A stretch of 64,000 nt of DNA from the NCBI GenBank assembly GCA_012932295.1, contig JAAONU010000010.1, positions 27,463,348 to 27,527,347 of the forward strand. Reading direction: 5' to 3'. Shown here piece by piece: positions 13,563 to 24,960 of the stretch. This DNA comes from Cyclina sinensis. Its lineage: Eukaryota > Mollusca > Bivalvia > Venerida > Veneridae. The notes below the pieces were generated by a model. That model was given only the letters and a program-made list of their open reading frames with translations. It was not told where the DNA came from and did not search any database. The number at the start of each line of letters is the position of its first letter. Positions within the stretch are counted from its first letter, which is position 1. The position numbers and the translations under genes are program-made.

Positions 13563-16500
13563 ATGGACAGTGATTTAGAGGTAAGAATACGCTTTGAATT
13601 TTCTTTCCTTATTTTTTGCTTGTTATAGAATATTAAAAAGATAAATACGAGAAAAATATTGAAACACATTTTGGCGGAAAATTCAGCTGAAGGAGACGAA
13701 GTCAGTAACGATCCAGTTCTACTACTTTGACTGATTTATAATGAATTGTTATAGGATAAAAGTCTTAAAATACACTGTTTGATAACAGATGTTCTTAGAA
13801 GAAACCTTTGTATGTATTTGAATTTAAAAATAGAATCTAGATCTAGGTTGAATGCGTCTAGATACACACGTAAATAAAGATACCTCGAGTTTTTTTCTTG
13901 TTTTCATATCTAAAAACGAGTCATCTGTGTGTTTATTGCTTACTTAATTCAGATATTGAAATGTGAAAAAAAAAACGGTTTTAATAAAAACTTTTATTAA
14001 ACGTCCCTTTTAGTTTTAACAAAGTTTAAATATTAAAATGTACACGACATTTAGTGACAGCAGGAATGGCCGAATGGGCTACACAGTTGGTCTGTGAAGA
14101 CTGATCTGAGTTAATCATGTAGGTTCGCACCCAGTGGAGGATCTTTTTTATAAATCATTTTAAGTTTATTACATTGTTAATTGTATTATGAAAGTATTTT
14201 TTCTTATTTGTATTAATATAACTCCTAATTACTCTCTCGTTAATATAATCGATATTTTTACTCAACGAAATTGTCACAAAAGATATCAATAGGTCTTTTT
14301 TAGTATGTCCTGCTTTGCGCGTATTTTATCTTAAATTTTAAAGATGTATACTTTTTTCTGCTCTGGAAAAGTGGCATTTTGAATTTAATTTTGATTTCTG
14401 GATAGTACTTTGAAGTCTATCTATTTGGTCAATAAAAATAGAGCAGACGTTTAGTGCATAGAATTAACTAGCATTCGGTGATACTTACTAAACTACAGAT
14501 TTTTTTTTTATTCAGGAGTTGGAAAGTCTTTTCTCTGAACATTTTGGTAGAACACCCTGTGCCTCTCAAGCAAGTTCAGATGATGAGGGTACTGATGATG
14601 GTTTGAATGATGATGGTGAACAAGAGATTTTCACACCTAATGCTGATGAGCGAGCTAGGCAGTATTTGGAGTCAGTTAGAGACCAGGTTAATTCAGGCAA
14701 TGATTCAGATAGTATGGACGAGGACCCAACTCACACAGGTATTACTTTACTACAGGATGATCCAGATGCAGTCAAAGTTAAACAGTTTAAAGAGTCTGGA
14801 TGTGGTTGCCAAAGAAACTGTCACTTGAAACTGAAAGATTCCGACATTTACACGCACATTCTTAATTTAAGAGAAATGGAAAAATCAGACAAGGAAATTT
14901 ACTTAATGGCCACACTTGTTGATGACTCAGACAAAGGAAAAACAAAACGCGGAAAGAAAAGACAGCGGTTAAGGCAAGATTTCCACTACCAAGGTATCCA
15001 TGTTTGTAAAAGATCTTTTATGCTATTGTTTGACATTGGAAAACACAGCCTTGCTAACATGATAAAGCATGTTCATGAGAACGGTGTTATTCCAAGAACT
15101 CACGGGAATATAGGAAAAAGACCTTCTAAATCTTTGCACTTTGATGACATTATAACTGTTGTTCAGTTTATAGAAAACTTTGCAGACGAGTTTGGAATGC
15201 CTCAGCCTGCAGCTCCCCGTGGTAGAGACAACACAGCTTACATTTACATGTTTACCTAACCAGTGAATCAACCAAATCTTCCGTACATGAAAAATACACA
15301 GCCAGCTGTACAGAGGGAAATATTCGTGCTGTTATATACTCCACTTTTAATAACATATGGAGGTCTTGTCTGTCCCATATCAAAATAGCTTCACCACGTG
15401 ATGACGTATGTGCAACTTGTAAAACGATGCGGAAATGTATTATGGATTCAGTTTCAGAACAGGAAAAACTAAACTCAACAAACAATTTGAGAGAACACGT
15501 GATGAACGCACAGAAAGAAAGAGATGTATACAATACCTGTGTGAGACGGGCAAAAGAATCTTTCCGGAATGATGCACTTGAAAAGTATATTCATTATACA
15601 TTCGATTTCAGCCAGAACGTATGCGTTCCTCATCATTCAAGACAGATGGGGCCATTATATTTCTTATCACTCAGAAAAATCCAAATATTTGGATTTCGCA
15701 TTGATGGATACCTAAAACAAATCAATTTTCTTATTGACGAAAACGAGACGATCGGGAAAGATGGTACATCAACTCATGGTCCGAATTCTGTAATTTCCAT
15801 GATTGACTGGGCGTTGCAGACCTACCATAGCAACGAAACTACCTGTACTATACATGCTGACAATTGTCCAGGTATGTCTCAATAACCGAACATTTTGGCC
15901 ATGTTTTGTTTTTTTTGCGAATTGTAAGTAATAGAATCAGGACTTTAAAGGCATGACACTTAATTATTTTGTCATTGATTATTTATTACCGAAAAAGGTA
16001 TCATTTCTAAAATAAATTTAACGCTATTAGTATTGTCGAAATACAATTAAATAAATCTAAATTTGCAGTGACTGTGTTAAATAGAAAATTAGCAGGTCAC
16101 TTATATAATAGCCATTTAAAAAATTAATATTTTTCAGGTCAGAATAAGAACAAGTATGTTCTAGGCTACTTGATGTGGAGAGTCATGACAGGAAGGCACG
16201 AGCGTATCGAGTACATGATGCAGGTTCCGGGACATGCACGTTGCCTAGTTGACAGTGGATTTGCAGCTTTGAAAAAACTCTACAGGCGTTGTGACTGCGA
16301 CTCTATTGATCAACTTCAACAGATTGTTAACAAGTCATCGGCAACAAACGTTACCCTGCGTGGCAATGGCGAGACTGAAAGGCGTTTCTAGAGCCAGTTT
16401 TCCGACCACTCCCAAGAATAAGGTGAGATTTAGTAAACCAAATTTATCAAAACGATAATAACTTCCTGTAGGGATGATGTACTGCTTTGAAAATGAGAAA

Positions 16501-16995
16501 AAGGTTATAATTTATACATTGGTATATAACAAATACAATAACTTATCAACGTTTATAATCCATAACAGTAAGATGCACAACAAACGTTAAGTTTAAAAAA
16601 TAAACATAGTTTCGATCTAAACGAAATGTTTCCAAATTTAAGAGTAAGTATCAACATTATATTTATGTGATTATGGCCTTTCACTGGCTATATCATTTCT
16701 TTCTACATGCGTTTTCTTTCAAATTAAATGCAGGCAATATCAGTACTTCCGGATGACGTCTGCTGCACCTGGTGTTGTTGTCGTGAAACAGAACTGCGAT
16801 GCAGATGAGATCTCTTTTAACATTCTGCGAAATGAAGGATTTGTATTCCAACAGGATATGTTACCTGTCATCATACCAGCCCAAGGCATGACGAGTGCCA
16901 GACAGGAATACCTTTACAGAACAGTTCGCCCATATGTTCGCCCATGCTATCAGGACGTAACACGTCCGCGGCCTGAAGATGGTCAGGGAAATTGA
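13563..16995 (+). pseudogene. Transposase gene of the 3.9-kb element, four exons, broken
   Basis: Exons: 13563-13580 (ATG..GAG|GTAAGA), 14516-15871, 16138-16422, 16734-16995 (stop TGA). Exon 2 begins acidic, then CGCQRNCHLKL, a basic KRGKKRQRLRQD stretch and a VCATC..MRKC zinc-like cluster. The exon 2/3 splice (CCAG|GTATGT .. TTTCAG|GTCAG) builds HADNCPGQNKN, followed by YLMWRVMTGRHERIEYMMQ and GHARCLVDSGFAALKK. This Asp-Asn-Cys-x-Gly-Gln-Asn-Lys-Asn block marks a DDE/RNase H-like transposase family common in invertebrates. Exon 4 continues QYQYFRMTSAAPG. Breaks: a frame change near 15250 (the frame hits TAA at 15257-15259 while coding continues as VYLTSESTK), another near 16350, and TGA at 16376-16378 where the family has Trp. 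The copy is therefore inactive, but recent enough for all exons to be readable. Confidence 0.8.
14058..14142 (+). repeat. tRNA-like (Leu/Ser type) sequence in transposase intron 1
   Basis: AATGGCCGAATGGGCTAC resembles a class II tRNA D-arm (A box), and GTAGGTTCGCACCCAGT resembles a T-arm (B box) about 60 bases on. The acceptor arms do not pair (GACAGCAG versus GTGGAGG), so this is a tRNA relic or SINE head and not a working tRNA gene. Confidence 0.45.
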
Positions 16996-19900
16996 AAGAA
17001 CAGTGCATTCCATACGCAATTGAATAAATAAAAGAAGACATTAAAACTGTATTTTGACGTGATTTACTAAGAAGCATTTCAGTTTTGGTCAAGTCAGTCT
17101 CATTTTCTGTGAACAGGTTTGACGACGTCAAAGTAACGTCACTTGATGTTATTCTGTATAAATGATGCTGTATACATTTCGTCTTCAAACGTGTATACAT
17201 TAAAAAGTTTTTAATGTAGAAACAAACGGTTTTCACTATTTTCCTCACAAAACTCTAATTATTATAGAGGAACAAAAAAGCAAAATTCAAAAATTTTGTC
17301 ATTAAGACCGGTTTTTCTGGAGCGCGGCTCATATATATAAGCCTAGGTAAAATCAATGACCACCGGGTGGGGCCAAATTTGACCCCAGGGATACAATTCG
17401 ATCAAACTTGGTAGAGGTCCACTAGACAATGCTACACACCAAATCTTAAGGCTCAGGCCCTTGTCATTTCAGAGAAGAAGATTTTCAAATTTTTCCCTAT
17501 ATTTGACAAATTTGACCCCAGGGGCAGAATTTAAACAAACATGGTAATGGTCTACTAGACGATCCTACATACCATATCTTAAGGCTCAGGGCCTTGTGGT
17601 TTCAGACAAAAAGATTTTCGAAGTTTTTTTCTATATAAGCAAATGTAAAACCAATGACCCCGGGCTTGGGCCAAATTTGTTCCCTGAGGTATAATTTGAA
17701 CAAACTTGGTTGCAGTCCACTAGACAATGCTACATATCAAATCTTAAGGCTCAGGGCCTTGTGGTTTCAGAAAACAAGATTTTCAAAATTTTCCCTATAT
17801 AAGTTTATGTAAAATCAATTGACCCCCGGGCCAGGGCCAACTTTGACCCCAAGGACATAATTTGAACAAACTTGGTAGAGGTGCACTAGAAAATGCTACA
17901 TACCAAATCTTAAGACTCAGGGTCTTTAGGTTTCAGACAAAAAGATGTTCAAAGTTTTCCCTATACAACCATTTGTAAAATCAATTGACCCCTGGGGCGG
18001 GGTCAAATTTGTTTCAAGGGGCATAATTTTAAGAAATTTCGTAGAAGTCTACTGGACAATACTACACACCAAATCTTAAGGCCCAGGGACTTGTGGTTTC
18101 AGACAAGAAGATTTTTAAAGTTTCTCCATATAAGCCTATGTAAAATCAACTGACCCCTGGGCGGGGCCATCTTTGTCCCCAGGGGAATAATTTTTACAAA
18201 CTTGGTAAAGGTTTACTAGACAATGCTACATACTAAATCTTAAAGCCAAGGGCCTATGGTTTCAGACAAGAAGATTTTCAAAGTTTTTCCCTATATAGAC
18301 CTATGAAAACCAATGACCCCGGAGTGGGATCAAATTTGACCCTAGGGACATAATTTGAACAAATCTGGAATGGGTTTACTAGACAATGCTACATACCAAA
18401 TCTTAAGGCTCAGGCCCTTGTGGTTTCAGACAAGAAAAGTTTTGAAAGTTTCACTAAATAAGCCTTTGTAAAATCAACTGACCCCCAGGCAGAGCCAAAT
18501 TTAACCTCAGGGGCGTAATTTGAACAAAATTGGTAGTGGTCTACTAGACAATGCTACATTCCAAATCTTAACACTCAGGGCTTTGTGTTTTCAGACAAGA
18601 AGATTTTCAGTTGCCATAGCAACCAGAGTTCTTGATGGAATTGAATTCTTTGAACAACTTTGGTAGAGCTTCATGCAAGGAATATCCCAGGCATGTTTCG
18701 TCAATGTTGGCTTAGCGGTTTAGGAGGAGATGTCGTTCAAGTCAAATTGTTGATGACCCACAACGCACGCCGACGGACGCCGGACAATCAGTGATCCCAA
18801 AAGCTCACCCTGAGCAGTGCTCAGGTGAGCTAATTATTTTACTCGACAGTTTCGATACAACAACTGAAAACGCAATTTACAGATATATGATACGAGATAA
18901 CAGCTATATTGGATCCTCTCCACCTGACTACAGGTAAGGACATGACAGAGCTCTCCACCAAAAACATTATCTGCTGACATCTGAGACTACCTAAATGAAA
19001 AAAATCATATTTTGAAAATAGTATTAATTTTCCATAGCATGTAACTAGATTGAATTTTTCAGAAAATAACACTTATTCCAACAGTACAAACAACTTCCTC
19101 AAATATGTCAAAAGTATGTGTTATCTTAGCACCATGGAGCATTAAACTACATTCTTTTATATTTTTCTTTCTACAACTTTCAAATAATCAACCAACATTT
19201 CATTTAAATTTCATACAGCTGAAGGAATAACATTTAAACAAGCATGCAAGTTTGTGTACTTCAACTTAACTCTTACTTTGAATAATTGAATATGTTTATT
19301 AGCGTCTCAGTGCCCAAGATGTTACCCTCTGATTCAAGAGAAGCTTGAAGATAAAGTCTGCTATAGCCTTTGGCTGGTTCTTGTCTGTTTTTAAGTATCC
19401 CATTTCAGTTTTAATGCAGCTTTTGTTACTAGAAAACTAAAATATTAAAGAAAACAGAATTGTTATAATAATACACCATAATTTTGTTTTATTGCAATTT
19501 TTTCTTAATTGCAATTTGACTTAATTTTAAAAGGTAAAAATGCTCACTTATTTTCATTATGCAAGGGAGGTAACTCAAAGCGACAGTAACCTCCACTGGA
19601 AACAAATCAATGAGCATAGAATTATGATATCACAGACAACTTGATATAACTTAAAGCTGCTTGTTCACAAATTTTGGGTCAAAATTAACATTTCTTAAAA
19701 ACCTGTTCAAAGTGACTATAGCATAATAATACCAAAACTACATTAAATATAAGAAACATTAGTGTTCTTACTTTATCAAGTAGTCTTTAAAAGTAAAGTT
19801 GGTTACTTTAATAAACACTTCATGTCGATACACCGGTACATCTTAAAGATAACGTAGAACTGAATATTCTAGTCCCAAACTATGTCGCTATCTCCGAATT

Positions 19901-21540
19901 AGGCCTGTAATCTGGAATATATTAAAAAATATCAATCGTTCAGTTTCATGCTATTTAATGGAGAATCAATTTGTGTGCTTTCAATGGTTACAAAACAATT
20001 GCTATGAAGTAAAGAAACAAATATCTGCTTATATAATATGTGCTTTTGACTTAATTCCCTCAAGAAAACACTGTCTTTCTTTTCATAATAAGTAGGACTT
20101 AATTACACTGATAATGTTTACCACAAATTGATTTTATAATATTTTGTCAATTTTGTATATACGTTTTTTTGCAGTCTTAATATTGAGTACAGTTTCATGT
20201 CTTCACGTAGACCTTTCCATACAACACATACAAAACCGAACAACAAAGATTTTTGAAAATTAGGTCAAGCTGTTTTTGTCACAATATAAGACGAAAAAGG
20301 CATATCACAACAAAAAATATTACCTGCATGAAAGTCTGCATCTGAAAGTCTGGTTCTATGGCTGAATAGAAGAATTCATTCTCATGTAGTACCAACATTC
20401 TAAAACTGGTTCGATTCTCCTGATTACAAAGGAGGTACATGTCTGTTATCTTGATATTCTTAAAAATCATTCTAAGCATTAACATGAGTTCATATGCATT
20501 TGGTTATTTTATGTCATAAATATCATGGGCTGAATATTGATCAGAAATGTCTATATTATGATTGATCAGATGTAAAATAATGCTTTAGCTCTATCCTTTA
20601 GACAAGTAAAAAATTGTCCTAGCTCTATTCTGTAGACATGTAAGCCATTCGAATTTCAGGCAATCTAAACAGGAACTAACTTAAACTAGCACAAACAGAA
20701 TATCTATTCACACAAACCAAATGAACTTTATTCTTTATCTATATTTTTAAAGACCATTTTCTTATTTCAATGACACATTTAATGTTTTCTCTATGGTTAA
20801 CTTAACTAAATCAAAACACTACATCAAGACAAGCTATCATAAGCAAACCTGTTCTTCTGGATCAATCATGAATGGCCATTTTCTCTATATCCCTACCAGG
20901 ATTGCATTATTTACGCTGACTTAATTTTTAGGCACGTAGTTGGTGCAGTTAAATAATCATCACTGTATCTGAAAGAGAATAAAAATAAACAAAATAGAAA
21001 GAAATCTCGCAGGATATCATCTAAAATCTATGCAAAGCAAATGTATTCACAATACTTGTTTTAGTTTAACAGAAGCCTCAAAAGAGCTTGAGTAGTAATT
21101 TAAGTACCGTAAATGCTCGAATATTATACACCAGCATGTATAAAACGCATCCCTAATATGGCCTCAAGATCGGGGAAAAAATGCTTGCATTTGAATATAA
21201 TATGCACAGCTGCATTAAACTATTTATTTCATTAAGGACAATTAGCCCTAGAGACTATTTCTTTCGGAAATATCAAATAAACATGGCATTATCTCAAAGT
21301 GTCAACACCTTCTCAACACCTTTTGAATATATAAACAAACATCTTGTAATTATGGCGAAATCAAACAACACGTATTATTGTGATTGTTTAACAATAAACG
21401 GAGGACTCCTTTTTCCAATTAATTGGTCAATAATTGTGCAAATGTGAATATTTAAGGGCATAATACTGGTAAGCATTTGTTACATGATTATATCTTTAGC
21501 ATTTATATATTTAGAAAGAAAAAAAAAAACACACAAAAAA

Positions 21541-23646
21541 ACAAGAGGGCCATGATGGCCCTAAGTCGCTCACCTGTCTATAAAAGCTATAAAGTGGGGA
21601 AGGGTCATGACAATATCAATGAAATGCAATTGGCTAGTTTTGACCCCAGTGTCATAAATTTGAACAATCTTGGTAGAGGTCCACTTGATGATGTTTCATA
21701 CCAAATATCTAAGCTCTAAGGCTTTTGGTTTCTTCCAATAAGATTTTTTAATATTTTTCCTTTATAACTCTATGCAAACAATTGATCCCAAGGGCGGGGC
21801 CATTTTTGACCCAGGGGCCATAAATTGAACAATATTGGTAGAGGTCTACTAGGCAATGCAACATACCAAATATCTAAGCTCTAGGCCTTGTGGTTTCAGA
21901 CAAGAAGATTTTTTAAGTTTTCCCTATAAAACTCTATGTGAAATCAAGTGACCCCTTGAGCGGGGCCATTTTTGACCCAAGGGTCATTATTTGAATAATC
22001 TTGGTAGAGGTCCACTAGCTGATGCTTCATACCAAATATCTAAGCTCTAGGCCTTGTGGTTTCAGACAAGAAGATTTTCAAAATTTTCCCCTATAAGTTG
22101 CCGAAGCAACCAGAGTTCTGCATGAAATTGAATTCTTTGAACAACTTTGGTAGAGCTTCATGCAAGAAACATCCAAGGCAAGTTTCTGAAAATTTGGCCT
22201 TAAAAGCGGTTTCAGAGGAGACGTCATTAGAAGGAAATGTTGACAGATGATGGACGTCACAGGAATATTTGGACTGAAAATGTAACCTCTGGACTCTGGA
22301 GTGTTAAAATGGTTTTTACATTTTAAAGCTGTGACCTTGTTTTTGATCCCAAATGACCCATATCCAAATCTGAGCTAGAAATCATTGAAACAACCTTTCT
22401 GACAAATTTCAAGGATATCTGGACTGAAAATGTAACCTCTAGAGCATTAACAAGGTTTTTTGCTACTTTTTGACCCTGTGACCTGGTTTTTGACCCCAGA
22501 CAACCCATTGTCAAAACTGAGCTAGAAATTATTGAAACAAGCTTTCTGACAAATTTCTATGATATTTTGACAGAAAATGTAAGCTCTAGAGTGTTAACAA
22601 GGTTTTTCTATTTTCGGGCCCTGTGACCTAGTTTTTGAAGCCAGATGACCCATATTCGAACTTGAGCTAGAAAACATAGAAACAACCTTTCTGGCAAATT
22701 TACAGATTATTTGGACTGAAAATGTTACCTCTCCTTCTACAAGAAGATTTTCAAAGTTTTCACTATATACCTATGTAAAACCAATGACCCCAGGGTGTGG
22801 CCAAATTTGACCCCAGGGGTATAATTTGAACAAACTTGGTAGAAGTCCACTAGACAATGCTACATACCAAATCTTAAGGCTCAGGCCCATGTGGTTTCAG
22901 ACAAGAAGATTTTCAAAGTTTTCTCTTTATAAGCCTATGTAAAACAAATGACCCCGGGGTGGGCCAAATTTGACCTCAGAGGTATAATTTGAACAAACTT
23001 GGTTGAGCTCCACTAGACAATGCTACATACCAAATCTTAAGGCTCAGGGCCTTGTTGCTTCAGACAAGAAGATTTTTCAAAGTTTTCTCTATATAAGCCT
23101 ATGTAAAATCAACTGACCCCCGGGGCAGAGCCAAACTTGACCACAGGGCATAATTTGAACAAACTTTGTAGAGGTCAACTAGACAATGCTACATACCAAA
23201 TCTTAAGGCTCAGGGCCTTGTGGTTTCAGAGAAGAAGATTTTTTTCAAGTTTCACTATATAAGCCTATGTAAAATCAATTGACACCCGGAGCGGGACCAA
23301 ATTTGATCCCAGGGGTATAATTTGAACAAACTTGATGGAGGTCCATTAGACAATGCTACATACCAAATCTTAAGGCTCAGGGCCTTGTGGGTTCAGACAA
23401 GAAGATTTTTAAAATATCACTATATAAACCTATGTAAAATCAATAGACCGCCGGGGCGGGGCCAAATTTGACCCCAGGGGTATTATTTGAACAAACTTGG
23501 TAGAGGTCCACTAGACAATGCTACATACAAAATCTTAAGGCTCAGGGCCTTGTGGTTTCAGACAAGAAGATTTTCAAAGTTTTTCGTTTAAGTTGCCTTA
23601 GCAACCAGAGTTCTGCATTGAATTGAATTCTTAGAACAAATTTGGT
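21541..23646 (+). mobile_element. Tandem-repeat-cored element, 3' truncated
   Basis: Begins ACAAGAGGGCCATGATGGCC then GTCGCTCACCTG. It holds several ~160-bp units of the GGTAGAGGTCCACTAG type (21660-22120). A block of a second ~145-bp unit type follows (22260-22740; TGACCTAGTTTTTGA, GAGCTAGAAATCATTGAAAC), and then more units of the first type (22740-23590). It ends after GCAACCAGAGTTCTGCATTG without the GCTCAGGTGAGC terminus. Confidence 0.85.
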
Positions 23647-24950
23647 TTTTCTTTTAATTTATTTATCATTGGTATTGGTTGCCCGTATAACTAACACCCC
23701 GGAAGAGTGTAGTAACTTTAACACATAGGCCATAGTGCTAGAAACAAAAATAAATCACTCCCGGCTCATGTATAAGCCCAGTGCATATCATTTGTACATT
23801 AGTATCCTGTTTAATGTATCAAACGAAAGACATTAAGTAGTGTGTATCAGACTCTTAACACCTGAATTACAAGTAAAGTGCCTTACCACTTCACCACTGT
23901 CTGATTAATCCTATTCTAGAGCATTTGTTTTATAATAGTTCACCAGACAATATCTAATGACAATACTTACTACTGACTAGAAGTAACTATCTGGTTCAAA
24001 ACCAGGACAACTGAAATAGGTACAGAAAGAGACTAAATAGGGGGTGAAATAGGTTAGTGTAATTGTACTAAAATGACTCTGTAATACAACAGAACTGTAG
24101 CTGAACAATATGGAAAATCTTCATTCTTATAAAGAATATACATGTATAACAAGAGTTGTCAGTGGAGACAGGATGCTCGACTATTTATGTACTGGATAGC
24201 TAAGAAAGTGATAACTATTAAAAATCATCCTATTCAAGATCTATACATATATAGACAAGAATCTCCCCTATGGTAGATGAAATATTATTATAATATTTAT
24301 TATTTTATCACTGAAAATCCCTCAAGAAATAAATAAATTTTAGCAAAACATTACAATTTTTAAAGAAATTTCTAAGTTTAAAAGAGAGATAATTCTGTAA
24401 ATATGGATGATAGAGTTATGAACCTTACCAAATGTGATGTGGGTGATAATAAGGAACATATATGTGATGTCTGAAGTAAATCCCTCAAGAAATAAAGAAG
24501 TTATAGTAAAATAATACAATTTCTAAGGAAAATTCTAAGTTTAAAGGGAGATAATTCTGAACAATTCTAGAAATATGTATGCTAGAGTTATGAATTTACC
24601 ACATATGATGATAAAGAAGATATTTTTGAAGTTTGTAGTAAATCCCTCTAGAAATAAAGAAGTTATAGTAAAAATTATTTTACTGCACAAAAACTTCAAT
24701 TAGGAATCTAGATGCATACTTGAGTAGGACAGCTCTCCATATACATAACTTTTATAGTCGAGCTAAAAAAGAAAATTGTCCTGTATATCTTTTAAGTTTA
24801 CAGAGAAAAAATTGTTTTATTGTAACAACTGAATTTTTGCACTAAGAAATAATAATACTATTGCAAAAAAGGACTGACTGACCAACTGATTTGACTGAAA
24901 GGAATGTAAACAATGTTAAATCACTTGTATTACAAAAGATAAAAAAAGAA
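23647..24950. other. Intergenic, with a tRNA-like SINE piece near 23860-23915 (minus)
   Basis: Reverse complement of 23860-23915 reads CAGTGGTGAAGTGGTAAGGC, similar to an A box, followed by an ACTTGTAATTCAG anticodon-arm-like stretch (TGT anticodon). The B box is degenerate. The remainder, including diverged ~125-bp direct repeats around 24340-24660 (CCCTCAAGAAATAAA.. GATAATTCTG), shows no coding signal. Confidence 0.35.
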
Positions 24951-24960
24951 AATAATTTAT

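Larger units (their letters stand above)
13397..17330 (+). mobile_element. DNA transposon with ~33-bp TIRs and ATAT target duplication
   Basis: The left terminus (13397 on) and the reverse-complemented right terminus (ending 17330) share CGCTCCAG then AAAACCGGTCTTAATGACA, with a GAKCCS lead, giving about 33 bp of inverted repeat. The 4-bp sequence ATAT flanks both sides (13393-13396, 17331-17334), and removing the element restores the interrupted host repeat reading GAATACATATATAAGCC. It carries a four-exon transposase gene ending shortly before a TGAATAAATAAAAG polyadenylation-type signal. A 4-bp duplication with a DDE-type protein is compatible with Sola-like elements, but I cannot confirm the superfamily. 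Confidence 0.85.
13352..18832 (+). mobile_element. Long tandem-repeat-cored element, interrupted by a DNA transposon
   Basis: It starts CAAGAGGGCCATGATGGCCC then GCTCACCTGA, and ends GCTCAGGTGAGCTA, so GCTCACCTGA/TCAGGTGAGC forms short inverted ends next to a 5' hairpin (AGGGCCATGATGGCCCT). The core (17335-18600) is about eight diverged ~150-165-bp units containing GGTAGAGGTCCACTAGAC, CTTAAGGCTCAGGGCCTT and GTGGTTTCAGACAAGAAG, followed by a unique GACGGACGCCGGACAATCA tail. The architecture resembles pearl-type or other tandem-repeat-containing non-autonomous elements described in bivalves; that link is inference. The 3.9-kb transposon at 13397-17330 splits it 45 bp from its left end. Confidence 0.85.
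11084..20968 (-). pseudogene. Decayed dynein heavy chain fragment (AAA5 to C-terminal region)
   Basis: Collinear splice-bounded pieces on the minus strand match dynein heavy chain landmarks in order. 20849-20968 reads NNAILVGI*RKWPFMIDP (family: ENGI..RWPLMIDPQ). 20324-20471 reads VLHENEFFYSAIEPDFQMQ (VLLENV.EELDP.LEPIL.KQ). 19835-19911 reads FGDSDIVWD*NIQFY (LGDSDIDYD.NFRFY). 19326-19428 reads DKNQPKAIADFIFKLLLNQ (DKNQLKAIEDKILKLL). 18881-18990 reads NVFGGEL. 12815-12960 contains NEKGQLDSL (FEKDKLLFS). 11810-11939 carries NPQITW..PLQELLPF. The last piece is 11084-11158, stop TAA 11084-11086. Intact-looking open pieces at 12391-12512 and 12070-12192 are unassigned. In-frame stops and frame breaks show it is dead, and introns are retained, so it is a decayed gene copy and not a retrocopy. 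The repeat element 13352-18832 sits between the 18.9-kb and 12.9-kb pieces. The assignment rests on remembered family motifs. Confidence 0.7.

Noticed and set aside
15023..15533. Minus-strand frames opposite the transposase exon
   Set aside because: Shadows of the plus-strand coding exon.
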